Assembly (NCBI GenBank): GCA_037783415.1
Contig: JAZGTN010000071.1
Location: 4,471,501 to 4,535,500 of the forward strand
Origin: Leptasterias polaris
Lineage: Eukaryota; Echinodermata; Asteroidea; Forcipulatida; Asteriidae
DNA length: 64,000 nt
Direction: 5' to 3'
The notes below the pieces were generated by a model. That model had not been told where the DNA came from. It did not search any database and saw only the letters and a program-made list of their open reading frames with translations. Below, piece by piece: positions 13,101 through 24,610 of this stretch. Numbering within the stretch: position 1 is the stretch's first letter; every line of letters starts with the position of its first letter. The position numbers and the translations under genes were made by a program.

Positions 13101-16100
13101 TTTTATCAAACACTTGCTGTTGGAATACTGGCCTCTATGTCTACCATGACTGATTGATTGATCAATTTAACACAAGTTGACCTACAGGAATTCAGATTGC
13201 TAGCATCAAATAGAAGAGGATGAAGAAAGATGCTCTTATTATATACCCCCTAGCTTCAATGTACCAACACTATTGAGTGGAGCATGATGATGTTTTTCTT
13301 TTATCAGTGGGACTGATTGGATCTTTAAGATGTATTAATACTATTTTAGATTCAGCAAACAGTTAGATATACTTATATCATTTAACACTGATACACAATA
13401 TCTTGATGATATTTCTTCTTTACTTGACAGCTCCTGTCTGAAGGTCACATCCTCCTTGCCCTCTTCTCTTATGTCCGTGGCAATGAGAACGTCTCCCAGC
13501 CTCGGGAGTGGAGTCCTAGTCAAGTAGAAGAGATTCAACTTCATGCTATGAGTGCTTTGTGTACCATTGCACCGCTGTGTGTGCAAGATTACATGACATG
13601 TCAAGGAAACACTAGACTGCTATTACTCCTGGAGTGGTGTGTCGGAAAAGGTGAGAGGGGGCCGACAACAACTGAATGGTTCATTCTTGATACCAATCGA
13701 AGTGACTACTACAACCAACTTCCTCATTGATCTGTTTGCAGATGTTTTTAATCGACGTAATATGTGTCTTTGTCAAACTTCAGCATGACTTAAAAACCTT
13801 TTGCATTCCCAAGTGCTGTATGTCGTTGGAATCTCATTATCAAAAGAACTCCATCTTTACTCTCATTTGAGGGAGTGTTGATAATTTGTTGGTATTTCTT
13901 GATTTATTTTCTCAGAGGATTTTGCTGGTCATGGTAATGCTTTCCATGGTTATGGAGGACGAGGTAACAAACGAGCCCAGATGCGATTTTGTCTTCATCT
14001 AATGAGGAGCATCATCAGCCTGGGGGAGTCTTCCGTTTTACAAGACTTTGTAGATCAAGGAGCTATCAGTCAATGTCTCGGTAAGTGGAGCATATTAGAT
14101 TTCATCTCATGTATTTTTATCTTAAAAATCGAAAAATAAATTCATATCGCCAAGTCGAGAGAACTTGTACTTGTTTTAGGTACAGAAATCACAATTATTC
14201 AGTTTTTGTGGGTCAAGTTGGGTAAAATTAAGTTGAAATGAAATCGGTTGTATGTGCGGTTGTACCCCACTAACTTAATTGATAAGAAATCTGTCGTAAC
14301 ATTTGGCAGCTGGTTGATTTGATTGCAAAGTAAACTCCAAAGTATGTTTTTAACAATACTGAAAAACGATGCTTCCTGACTACATCAGTGACTGCAGAAG
14401 TGAAATCTGAATGCCCTAAAGCACTTTGTAAACCCTTACAAGGTGTTACATAAATGGGTCTCAGAGTTCCAAAACTTCAAAAACCTGCTTGGAAATAAAT
14501 GATGATAAGCACTTAAGACGCCTGTAGATAAAATGCAACATAAAAACTAGTTATTATTATTATTCTTGTTGTGTTTGTAGATATCTTATTAAGTGCCAGT
14601 CATTCTGTAAGTGAAGATGATGTGATTGATGTAGAGATGCAGTCTGATATGCTGTCAATCATCTCAGCAGTTTCTGAAGGAGATGTTCATAGGAAGGTAA
14701 GATACCTCTGGCATCTTCTCTGGTTAAACTATGGGTTCAAAGTGAGGCTTTGTTTCAGAAAAGACTGGTTCCTTGTTAACAGTTTGCATGGGGTTTATGG
14801 TAGCGAGTTTGTACACCACACAATGGCAGAGTGAAGTTGGTCATCATTATGGCTATTCTGGATATATCTATTGTGCATTCTTTTTCATGGAGGGGCGCAG
14901 TTGGAGCTTGTTCAATTGTTTTTTTAATAGGATATTTGCTCTTTCTTGCATGTTTCTGGATTTCTGAACATGAGATTCAATATTGTTGCAAACGATTAGT
15001 TACAAATTTAGTTTTCCTTTGTATTAATGTTTGATCAAGCCCTGCATACTCTGTGCTTTTCAAGTACTAATTTATTATAAATGAAAGAAATGAAATGAAA
15101 CAACTTTTGATAACAGGAGCTGTTTGGAGAGACAGGAGTCAAGGTGGTTCTACAGTATCTGATGACAGATCCTAAGAAGCTTTGTCGTGGTCTTGGTTAT
15201 CATCGTATGATGCTTTCTACTGTTGATGCCATCTGGTGCTGCGTTGTTGGAGCTTATCTTAATGAAGATATGTTTCTTGAAGGTCAAGGTGTCTTCTATT
15301 TGTTGGATTTACTGGAGGTAAGACATAAATGCAAGAGATAATTCAACTGCTTGAGAAACTTTGAACGTACAAGAACTTCAAGAACTTAAATGATTCCATA
15401 AAAAGCAACTCAATATAAGTATATCCGTGAATGCATACACATCAAGAAATTGGTGCTGTTCTTGTTAACAAGAAATGTGCATTACAATTTTAGTTTTAGA
15501 TAATCAGCTGCTGAAATGATTCTCTAGACTTGCAGGTTTGAGTACAACTTTCACAGTGGCCTGTAAAAATCTAAACTAGTTTTATTAGCAAGGAAATCAA
15601 AATCATCAATAAATCTTCTACTCAATTTCTCCTACAGTCTTGCTCTCCTAATATGCACAACCTCATCCTTGGTTGTCTCTTGGATCTGTGTGAGAATGCT
15701 AAGACAGTGGCTCACATGCTGGCATGGCGAAGTAATAAAGACACCACAGTGGCCACGTTGCTCATTAAGATCTGGAAGCAAGAGGAACAAACACTTGGTG
15801 TTCCAAGAGAGCAGAATGGAACCATCGCAGGTAAAGGATTCAATCTTATTGTTGTCATCAATGGAATATAGGCCATGAACAAATGCAGAGCTGCCAACTC
15901 TCCCTGATTCTGCTGACAAAAACCCCACCTTTTCATGTTCTGATGAACAAATTTGAAGACCTCCCCGATTATTATCTTGATTGTACTTCTAAATATCTCC
16001 CCGATTGTTGTACAAAATCTCCTTGATTGCAGTATGCAAATGTTGGTAGCTCTGAAAGCAGCTTTGGCTACTGTGGATTGATAAAACTTTCAGGTTTCAA

Positions 16101-19100
16101 CAAATTGTGTTCATATTTTAAGGTTGGCTGCAGTATTTGAAACAATGTTAAGAAAACTACAATTCAAGAATCTTTAGATTAATGCTTCTTTTCTTGTTTT
16201 TGACGTAGATACTAAGAAACCATTGATGGGAGCAGTCCAAGATGAAGCTGGTATCGTTCCTCTTCCAGCAAATTCACGCAGTCAAGCCATTGTAGATGTC
16301 TGTGAGAATATGAGGGCCAAGATCTATGCACTCTTCTGTAAAATTGGTAAGAAAATTACTCGTTTTTCAATGACTCTCACTGTATTTTAGGAACGCTAAA
16401 TATCACAATTTCCTCATTCATTCATAAACATATGCAATCATTATTTTTGACTTATTTCCATCTACTATGTTGTTCATCTTCTAGGTTTTGAAGATCACCC
16501 TAGCCTGTCTACTCCAGACCAAGTGACTTTGTGTATCATCGAGAAGTACCTTGACTTCAAACAAGGAGAGGTCTGGAAGGAGATAACATCAGAGCTGGAG
16601 CAAGAAGGGGTACGTCCCGTCACCCCAGATCAGGTACAGTATTTGGTGATTATTTTTGTTTTGGAGCAGTCCTGGCAGTAGAGGAAACCAGCTACAAACC
16701 TATGTGTTTAACTCTGGCAACCCCTCAGGCCTGATACTTCTTTTTCTTAAGGGCTAAGGATGCCAAGGCATTTTCAACTTATTAAAGGGCACCATTATGA
16801 GGAAATTGTAAATTTCTCTTGGAACATTTCAAGGGGCACCAAGGCAATGACCAGGGGCAACAAAGGCAATTGCCTCTGTGAAGTATCAGGCCTATACCCT
16901 GAGAAGGACATTTAAGTCATAATTGATTTGTCCTTGGATGAGGCAGTAAAGACCCCTTGCTTTGGCTACCATTGCTGAGTTCAATCAATAGAAACATACT
17001 TGTGTCTACGCACCACGCCCAACTATAGTCCATGACAGGTCTTCCTTTGACCTCAATAATGGCGCTGTTTGACCTGTGACATCAAAGGGTCTATTTTGAA
17101 GTCCACATTTATGAAAGCTATTTGCACGGTGAATCTAGTTCCTTTCAACTGAAAAGTTTCATCTTTAATCTTGTAAGTTACAAAGTTTGTTTTATTCTTT
17201 GCCTCCAGGAAGCCTTGTCAGTCATCAATAAAGCAACAGAGGAGCTGGCAATCAACGTAGCTGACACACAGGTTGACTTCCTTGAATCACAGCAACAGCA
17301 AGATCTACTGGAAGAACAAGAGATGTATGCTGAGGTACGTAGAGCTATTAGGTTATCCATATGAAAGCCTGTTCATCAAATAAAACGGGTGTCATTTATT
17401 TATCTATATAATAATGTACACATCCAACAGCGCAAGTGCTAATAACAGGATGGTAAATAGGAAACAACAAGAAATGTTCAGTTTTAGATGTGGGAGGAAA
17501 AACCCCAATCCACTTGTGCAAGGCTCCTGTCTGAGGTGGGATTCGAACAGGGGTCCGCAGAGGTGAAAGGCAGGGAAAGAAACCACTGAGCCAACCTGAA
17601 GCGGGTAAAAGACAATCCGTCTCATGCAAACTTTGGTTTCTAAGATTATGAACTGCACAAATTGATATTGGATGAATCAAACGTTCATTGGGATGTTGAG
17701 GTCTCAATACTGCCTCAGGGTTACATTTTTTAAACTCCACCAAGTTGTATGCTGCTCAGACACATTGATGAAGATGTTTTACTCGTCTTCATGACTAAAA
17801 AATTACAATCCCTTTGCACTATAGTAAGTTTGCTTATACCACCACAATGACCCCTGTATGTGTTGATGTACCAGCAGTATGAGACATGGCGAGCGTGTAT
17901 AATGTGAAAGATATGTTGTACCTTATGCGGCATTGCGCCATATCTTTTAACCCTTGAATCTTATTTTGGTACTGCGCCATATACGCCGAGCGCCTTATAC
18001 GCAGGGAATTACAATAATATTTTTTGACTTTGCAGATTCGGGAGAACCACCGCCAGAAGGAGAAATCTATAAAGAGATGGAACACCTACATTGCCCGCAC
18101 ATCGAACTATTCTATGCTTAAGGTAGAACTTCACTCACCTTCCTGATCTGCCACCCCCTACACCCCAAAACTTTAATACATCAGAACAAACAGTGCTTTT
18201 CCTCAAGGTTGTTTAGATATGTTTCCTAGATAAAAGTATGTTTTGTCGGCTCAGAACTACAAGGTCCTTAGTGCAGTTCGTATAGATTTTATTAAACTGC
18301 TTTTGTAAATTGAGTTTGTTTATCAAGTGTGGTCTCCAAAGTAATAGTTTGGCAAAAGAAGCATTTATTTTCTAAGTTGTTTGTGGATTTCAATTTTGTT
18401 TTTAAAACTTATTCACATTTTTCATTTTAAGATCTACAACTAACTCCGAGTCGTCGATTTCTTTATTGAATTGTTCTTTTCCATTTTTGCTTTTACAGGC
18501 TGCAAAGACGAGTCAGGACTTAAGTGTCAAAGCCTCCAGAATACAGACAGACTTTCTGGAATCGTAAGTATTTTCCCCTTCTATAACTATAGATAGGTTG
18601 CAGTATGACGTAAGTCGGCCATCTTTACGGGCAATTTGGAACAAACAGTCATGCGTTACGCGTGAGAAAGGCGTGCAGGACGCGCACATTTCACAAAACT
18701 CATTGCATGATTGGTTAGTGAATGACGCGGCTGCGTTAATAATTTGAGCGCTTGACGCGCCTGCAAGCCAAAATGCGATTTGCCCGTAAAGATGGCGTCT
18801 ACTGGGAACTATCTATTTGGGCCTTCTCTAAGCCTATGTCTTGTTCTGTTACAACAGCACAGAATAAAACAATTATGATTTTAAGTGATGTTTGAAGCTT
18901 TGCATGGTGTGGAAAACAATAAGTGACTGAAACTAGTAAACTTGTGGGTACAGCCATTTGTAAAAACTCTTTTTGGAGGCACCGAGTGTTTTCCTGAAGA
19001 CGAGCAGAGTATACTGTTCAAAACTTCAAGACCACACCAGCTCTTTTCAGAGCCAGCACTCCTCCCAAAATTGTTCTACTAGCAAGTTTACGAGTTCTAG

Positions 19101-19506
19101 TTACTTCTTAATTATGATTTTGGTTGCATGGAGATAAATTTTAAAGTGACCTTGTAACTTTATTGTCTCAATAAATGATTTATTTATTGTTTACAGGGAT
19201 ACTTTCCATAAGACGGATTTAGCCGAACTTCAAACAACGGTAAGTGTGAAATAATAAAACATTTTATGGCAAAATTCTTATTTTCTTTAGATTTTCTAAT
19301 CAAGGTAAAAGTCCTGAACATGTTTCTGAACATTTTAACAATGATGTGTATCTTTTACTTTGTAGACATTTCAGAGTCGTCATATCAATATTGACAGCAC
19401 TCCGCTGGAGCTGACCGGTGGACCAAGCCTCCTTGGTCAGCAGAATGATAGAGAGATGACCAACAGGGTTACAATGAAAGAACACGCACCAATATTTGTG
19501 TCTTAA
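7113..19506 (+). CDS. CFAP69: Cilia- and flagella-associated protein 69 (24 exons, 922 codons)
   Basis: CFAP69 is an armadillo-like helical protein of motile cilia and sperm flagella. The in-phase exons are 7113-7193, 8765-8827, 9193-9258, 9584-9693, 9967-10043, 10281-10453, 10857-11017, 11518-11613, 11821-11886, 12248-12308, 12580-12672, 12784-12861, 13431-13650, 13916-14080, 14581-14696, 15117-15317, 15638-15830, 16209-16346, 16485-16633, 17209-17334, 18036-18122, 18499-18563, 19197-19239 and 19366-19506. They total 2769 bp, close to the human protein in length (about 940 residues). Landmarks match human CFAP69 as I remember it: DLVQVFKILNVC, SGRLLFRSIEILWNLLE, FSHFDRQLRNDLLVITT, EDFELKKLLINIIV, ELQLHAMS-like EIQLHAMSALC, GRGNKRAQMRF, STVDAIWCC, IPLPAN-like VPLPANSRSQA, RAKIYALFCKIGFE and a TPLELTGGPSLL tail. 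The N-terminus is shorter and begins MATGAVQRPP. The intron 1 donor (GTTCGT) is weak. An alternative upstream start is possible. Confidence 0.95.
7490..8465. mobile_element. Foldback (inverted-arm) element in CFAP69 intron 1
   Basis: Two arms of about 240 bp (7490-7730 and 8228-8465) are near reverse complements. They share, for example, GTGTGGCCAAGGATTCAGC and AGCTTAAAAAGAAATGGTC on the right with their complements on the left. The ends are TAGCCCCAC / GTGGGGCTA. Between them lie two further palindromes, 7748-7960 and about 8030-8219. These are diverged tandem copies of each other, each with CCGGCTGGGCTGTGGGCGG opposed by its complement. No transposase frame is present. The stop-free frames on both strands are a by-product of palindromy. 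Confidence 0.8.
8474..8489. repeat. Telomere-like CCCTAA repeats next to the foldback end
   Basis: CCCTAACCCTAACCCT lies 8 bp beyond the right end of the foldback element. It is a second interstitial telomere-like patch in the window, after 5109-5125. Both abut inverted-repeat elements. Confidence 0.7.
8957..9091. mobile_element. Short MITE with CTGGTTCATAC inverted ends
   Basis: The ends are CCTGGTTCATACAG and AGTATGAACCAGACT; the interior also pairs partly (GCAAATT...AATTTGC). The element is 135 bp in CFAP69 intron 2, non-coding. Confidence 0.65.
10541..10684. mobile_element. Solo copy of the 'TTTCACAAAG' MITE
   Basis: It begins GATTTCACAAAACACTGAG and ends CACTTTGTGAAATTG, the same family as the tandem trio at 835-1266. 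It sits in CFAP69 intron 6, in the same orientation as the trio. Confidence 0.7.
12040..12225 (-). mobile_element. Two partial tRNA-derived SINE copies
   Basis: On the minus strand each unit contains a B-box-like GAGTTCGAATCCCATC or GGGTTCGAACCTCATC, followed by GTGACATGACTGTGGATT or a close variant. The units are at about 12040-12100 and 12150-12225, in CFAP69 intron 9. They are remnants; A-box ends are not clear. Confidence 0.55.
15886..16054. mobile_element. MITE with AGAGCTGCCAACTCT-type ends
   Basis: The left end CAGAGCTGCCAACTCTCC is opposed by TGTTGGTAGCTCTG on the right. The interior repeats CTCCCCGATT three times. It is in CFAP69 intron 17, non-coding. Confidence 0.6.
16726..16893. 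mobile_element. MITE with AGGCCTGATACTTC inverted ends
   Basis: It opens CAGGCCTGATACTTC and closes GAAGTATCAGGCCT. The interior carries GGCACCAAGGCAATG. An inverted-orientation copy is at 30190-30358. It is in CFAP69 intron 19. Confidence 0.75.
17449..17610 (-). mobile_element. tRNA-derived SINE (GGCTCAGTGG / GTTCGAATCCC)
   Basis: Read on the minus strand, it has an A-box-like GGCTCAGTGGTTTC and a B-box GTTCGAATCCCACC about 40 bp later, followed by a body with TTCCTCCCACATC. Related copies are at 40255-40440 (minus) and 52720-52860 (plus). It is in CFAP69 intron 20. Confidence 0.65.
18589..18816. mobile_element. MITE with CCATCTTTACGGGCAA inverted ends (uninterrupted copy)
   Basis: This is an element of about 228 bp in CFAP69 intron 22, starting only about 25 bp after the exon donor. 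The subterminal word CCATCTTTACGGGCAA is matched by TTGCCCGTAAAGATGG near the other end. The outer ends read ATAGATAGG / ACTATCTAT. It has the same sequence as the interrupted copy at 43389-44619, so it provides the empty-site reference for that insertion. Confidence 0.8.
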
Positions 19507-19820
19507 TTCAAGTTATAAGACTGTAGGAGTAGTTTTTTATGTGTCAGTATTGATGAATGTGGAATTGTGATCAAAGAGATTTGTCTGCAGTTTTCAGAAT
19601 ATTTACTAAACTGCTTTCTAGATTCATAATGTTTTCCCAGATGACGGACTATTTTTAAGGGGTCTGGTAAAAAATTCATCTTGGTCCTCTGGGCGTCACA
19701 GTGAGGTAGTGTCCAGTAGACTGGTGCTATTTTTAAGCCTTCAGGATTCTATTTATGTTTCATTATTGAAGTTTGGGAAACAGACAAAAGTGTTAGAAAC
19801 TCTATGGTGTATATTTTGTA

Positions 19821-19826
19821 AATAAA
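19821..19826 (+). terminator. CFAP69: Candidate CFAP69 polyadenylation signal
   Basis: This is a canonical AATAAA hexamer about 315 bp after the CFAP69 stop codon and is the first one downstream. Cleavage-site use is inferred, not shown. Confidence 0.5.
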
Positions 19827-20632
19827 AATGTTTTTCAAACTGTTTCCTGAAGTTTATGAATTTTCACTATGTATATAAAGAACAGTTGATAAAAAGAAAA
19901 TCAATATTTTCACACGGGTTTGGGTAAAACATTTTGTCTGGGAAATGGCCAAAAATATAAAAAAAATGGATAAAGAAATGTAAATAATTGTAAAAATTAG
20001 TGTTTGACCACTTCAAGTTTTAAGAAAATCTGTAATCTTTAAAAGTAAATCTTGGAGAATGGAGTCAGAATCCAAGGATACTGACTCGTTCTTAATAATT
20101 TCACAATCACAATTAAATAGTAGTGATCAAGCTGTTTACAATTGTAAGTTTATGGAACGTAAGTTTAAAACTAAATGTAAATATAATCCGTCCATAGAAA
20201 GTGTGATTTATCAGAAGAGTTATTTTATTATTTCTCATTTACAAAATTGTGTTTTGTTGTGAAATAATTGACAAAAGTTTAAAGTTTGTATTTTTTATCA
20301 TTTCCGACACCGTCCACAAACACAATAAACTGTATATCAATTGAAATTCAGATATTGATATTGTTGTCCAATCCTTTTGAAGTGAGGTGATTATAGTTGA
20401 CAAAAAAACAATCATTTCCAACTCGAAATAAGACGATATTGAGAGTTTTGTTTGGAGTTTTAAATAAGTTTATCCAAAGATGCCCCGCCCTGTTTTTATT
20501 TTTATCATCGTAAAAAATCATAGAAATAGAACGGGAAAAATAAAATAGCGCCCTCACTTGGTTGAAAACAGTAAGCCCGCCTAAATTGGAAAACGTCGTT
20601 GGTGGTGACCTCCGGGTGGAATTACTCCAAAA
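19827..20632. other. Intergenic spacer between CFAP69 and MZT1
   Basis: It is AT-rich and no exon was recognised. It must contain the MZT1 promoter and 5' UTR. I see no TATA box in a convincing position. Confidence 0.5.
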
Positions 20633-22536
20633 ATGACGCAAGGAAAGCCTGAAAATGAGACCGTTTTCTCTGCACGGGAAGTGATGGACAGTGAGTATAA
20701 AACAGGTTCTTTTGATGAAGATTTATGCTCAATGGGTGGTGATAAATAAACCATTTTTGTGTGAAGGAAACCCAGCTCGACCGAGGTTCATTCTGCCTGG
20801 TGACCAACTCGACCAAAACTACAACCTACCAAGAACGTATATTGTGTCCAACTCGACCGATAATCAAAGATCCAAAGATTGAATGTATATTGAACATTGA
20901 ATGTTTTCGTTTTTCCAAAAAAAATATTTCATTCTTATATTCAAAACGTTATTAATTATTAAGTTTCTAAACTAAAACTTCAAGTAAAAGTTGCACTTTT
21001 TAAATTAATAAAAATAATGTTTAGCCTATAATACTAATACTGTAATAGGCCTAGCTAGTAATATTAGGCCTAGTAGTAGTAATATTAATAATTTTTTATA
21101 ATATTAAAGTTAAACTTAAGTTACAGGAGGTGGCTGGACGGGAAAATGTTCAAATTTGACTGCCACTTTATAACTAAGGGAGGGATTTTTTAATGGCTAT
21201 TGCTGTTTGTCATGTTTGTTGGACTTTTAATTTGATTTCCATTTTGTTAATAATATTCCTTTTGAAGTTGAGGATTTGGTTGGTAGCTAAAAATTTTATT
21301 ATTTACCTTTAGAAAGGAAAATTCAAGCGGATATTGTTTCCCGCAGGCGGAACTTTCACGCACTCATGCTCAAAGAAACTAAAATGACATTTAGCAAGTA
21401 CAAGTAGCTTTGTTTGTCAACTCAAGACCACCGTAAACCTGAATTTTTTATTTATTTTTTAACTTTGAAACTTCTTCGTAGTTCAAAGTGCAAATGCCTG
21501 TTTCTCTCTTAATCTGTCCTATATATTCTGTCAACCTTTCTAAAGTGGCTGTCTGAGTATGGCAAAAAAGCCAAACCACCAAAAATGCTGTATCAGATAC
21601 AGCATTTTTGGTGGTTTGGCTTTTTTGCCAAGTTGTTTTAAATTCACACATGTAAGTTGTACATTACTTTAGGTGAAGTTAGGGAAATTTGTTTATTCTT
21701 TATAATAGCTATTATTTTATAATCATGTTATTTATTATTTATGTTACTTTATTTGTTTGGTTTGTTTGCAGCTGTCAGTGAGATGTCACAACTGTTGGAG
21801 ACAGGTTTAGACTCAGAGACACTTGCCATTACGACTAAGCTATGTGAGCTTGGAGTAAACCCAGAAGCCTTAGCATCTGTCATACAAGAACTCCGCAGAG
21901 AAATGGCCGCTTATAGCGTAAGACGGTGTTATGTCTTGGAATCTTTGGTTGCGGGGTGGGGGGAGTTGTGTCAGTGGGCAAGATCTAAAACTAAAACAAA
22001 TAAATTCATCCTGCAAGGTTCTCCCCTGGTTTATTAAAACAAATGGGCATTCTGAACCCAAATTTTGAAGTTTGGCCGTAAGCAAGCTGAATCTAAGTCA
22101 GAAAAATGTTTTTACTTGGTGGTTATCAGCATTCAAAATGGTTTTATCTTTGTGGTTTTTGTGAAATAAATCTGAAGTGAAAAAAACAATTTGCGCATGT
22201 CGGCCCGCAATTGGCCCATACGTGCTGGCTCGTGCTTGTGCTTGCGGTATTAATAGTAATAATGTTTGTAGAAGGTTAAGGCCGAAAAGCTTTTCAGTCA
22301 AGAAGCTTAACCTATGTACACTACACTAGTCTTTTCTTACTACAAATATAAGATAAAGTTTGATGATGTCTTGCATGTTATATTGCACATGTCTTGAAGC
22401 TTCATAATTGAGTTATTAAACACTTCATTTCAAGAAGTGTTTCATGATGAATGCTTAGTGGTGTGTGTAATGAAAACTTACTGAGATTGATTATTTTTGT
22501 TTTAACCAGGCTGGAGGAGGAGATCAAGTGTCGTGA
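20633..22536 (+). CDS. MZT1: Mitotic-spindle organizing protein 1 (three exons, 75 residues)
   Basis: MZT1 binds the N-terminal regions of gamma-tubulin complex proteins and helps recruit or activate gamma-tubulin ring complexes for microtubule nucleation. The exons are 20633-20690, 21772-21917 and 22510-22536. They join in phase (19 codons + 1 base; 2 bases + 48 codons; 8 codons + stop). The protein begins [19 protein letters not shown]. Its core, [15 protein letters not shown] with [18 protein letters not shown], matches the conserved helical core of human MZT1 (ISRILNTGLDMETLS; CEQGINPEALSSVIKELR), and the length matches its usual size (about 80 residues). The tail is short, ending GGGDQVS. 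The start is the first ATG in frame. The gene lies 1.1 kb downstream of CFAP69 on the same strand. Confidence 0.92.
21560..21630. repeat. 71-bp perfect palindrome in MZT1 intron 1
   Basis: The 35-base left arm (21560-21594) and right arm (21596-21630) are exact reverse complements around a single A at 21595. Key words are GCCAAACCACCAAAAATGC and its complement. No flanking duplication is obvious. Confidence 0.95.
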
Positions 22537-22625
22537 TGTTTTGAAGGGCTGACTGACTTCAGACTGGGAGTGTAAATAGTTACCATCCTTCACTAGTTTC
22601 ATGACCGACAAGCAAGATATTTTTG

Positions 22626-22777
22626 TATAGACTAAACCCCTTGCATATGACATCATAAACCCAAACAGCGCCCTCACTGAGGTCAATGAAGACCTGTGAT
22701 TGACTGAGAGCTGTGCGCGACACGTACACGCATTGTTTGACCTCAGCGATAGCGGCCAATGGAAAGTGTCTATTGAA
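22626..22777. mobile_element. Diverged copy of the ATAGACCCCTTGCAT MITE family
   Basis: It starts TATAGACTAAACCCCTTGCA and carries GCGCCCTCACTGAGGTC, the complement of the interior word of the 2978-3152 copy. The right end GTGTCTATTG is degraded. It lies just after MZT1. Confidence 0.6.
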
Positions 22778-24610
22778 GGAATGTCAACTGCAATGAGAGT
22801 TCATGTGGCGGAAAACATAATCTTTAGATCCCTATTCTCCTGTACACATCTGAATTAGGCGACTCTGGCTACGGCTATTGCAATTGGCTTCATTGACAAT
22901 GTTGAAGAATAGGACTTTTGGGGCATTCCAGCCATAGCCACTCAGACTGCCAAAGCCATAGGCCTGATAATCTGTTCAGAACATTTAGTACATGTATACA
23001 AATAACCGGCCAGTTTCCGAACACCCAGTGACCTACCTGGTAGTCTTGTTTGTTACAAACCTTTGTATAGGAGAGCTGCAGTGTGGATAGCATCTAGTAA
23101 CTATTATTATATAACACCCAAGCAGATCCTTGCCATTTGATTGGAGGATTGTCCGTCACATGATAGCAAATAAACGTACCATTGCACGCTTTGCATTCAC
23201 CGTGCATTTTTCGTTCCATTCACCGTGAATTTTTCGTCCCATCCGATTTGTTCTATTGCACGCTCGCCCGCCCTCCATTGACAAAAGTGACTATTCGATT
23301 AAAGATGGCAGAAGCTTCAAATAATGTTGTGCTGCTTAACGACAGCGAAATTGCTGTTCAATCAAATGACAAAGATCTACTTGGATATTATATAAAACAA
23401 ATAAAGAATGTTTTTCATTCGTGCAATAGTAAGAATATTTTCATTCGTTGAAAATATTCTTACCATTGCACTCATAAACATTCATTATTTGTAAATTATT
23501 AATATTTGTTTATTTTGGAAAGAAAAGCTTCACAGCCTTAAGGAGGCTGAGTTGAGTTTTATTTTAACAATACAGCTGTATATACATTTAACTGATTGAA
23601 CTGAATGATGACTTTCTTGTTTGAAACTCTTTCTTCATCTTTCAAACCTTACTTTTGAGATAAAGAAAAGCACAAGATGAAATATCCGCTACTCAATTAT
23701 CTCGCTTCTTTAACTTGTTTTCAATGTCACAATGGAATTACCATGGCAATTAGGAAAACCTGGAGGTTTGTATAAATTCACTTTCGAAAATACTGCTGTT
23801 AATTGTAAATAAAGAAAAAGACTTGTAAAACTTACTACTGGGTTATTTTCTGTTTTTCTCTGATTGTGGTTGTTTTTATAGATCTAGAAGGGTAAAGGTA
23901 ACTTTGATAGCATGACAGGTCCACTGTGGATGATAATACATTAAACCAATGGCTATTTGAACATCTGCTTCAAATTAAAAATGCTACTTTTTAACCTCAG
24001 AATTCTCAATTCCTCCAAAATCCTTTTCAGGAAGTTGTCTGACTTTGAAGGATAATGGTTTGCCAGGGCTATAAAAGTTGCTTATTATTAAATAATCTTA
24101 AGTCCAAACATTTGGGTGTTGAGTTTACAGTTTAGGGGAGTATTTTGGGGGATATTGGTGTATCAGTCCTAATTTCGTAGAGCTGCTTAAACACAAAAAG
24201 TAGCTAAGCAAAGCAAAATTGTTTACTACCAGAAGAAAGCCACCAGCCAAAATGTCATTTCACTTGTATAATTTGTGACTGGTATCGTGATCATTAATTT
24301 TTTAGGCGAAGCAGAAAATTGTTTAGCAATATTTTCCGGCTTAAGATTAGGAAGCTCTATGAAATTGGGCTAAGCCAAAGACGCTAGGCTAGGGGTGGTG
24401 TTAAAGAAGTGTTTTTAATATGAATGATTACATGGACAACAGCTTGTTAAATCAATTAAACAATTAAAACCATGTTAATTAAGCTGACAAAATCTATTGT
24501 CTGTGAGAGTCAACAGAACAAAGAATCTGAAAGATTATTTATACGTCGGTAAACAAAGTACCTACAGCTGTTGTAACCATTGTACCTGCTTACATTGTGT
24601 TCTTTACTCA
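22778..24610. other. Intergenic stretch with a short ORF and repeats
   Basis: No gene was recognised with confidence. An open frame (23311-23451 from an ATG in good context, AAAGATGGCAG) reads MAEASNNVVLLNDSEIAVQ and ends after 46 codons. It overlaps a hairpin with 22-23 bp arms (about 23420-23476; GTAAGAATATTTTCA opposed by TGAAAATATTCTTAC). This may be the 5' coding start of a degraded DNA transposon. A MITE with AGAGCTGCTTAA...AGCTCTATGAAATTGGG ends occupies about 24170-24375. Confidence 0.45.
24170..24375. mobile_element. MITE of the 'GGGCTCAATTTCATAGAGC' family
   Basis: The left part reads TAGAGCTGCTTAA and the right part GCTCTATGAAATTGGGC. Related elements are at 28008-28205, 41520-41675 and about 52515-52720 (ends GGCTCAATTT.ATGGCTCTGC). 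All are about 150-200 bp and non-coding. Confidence 0.65.
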
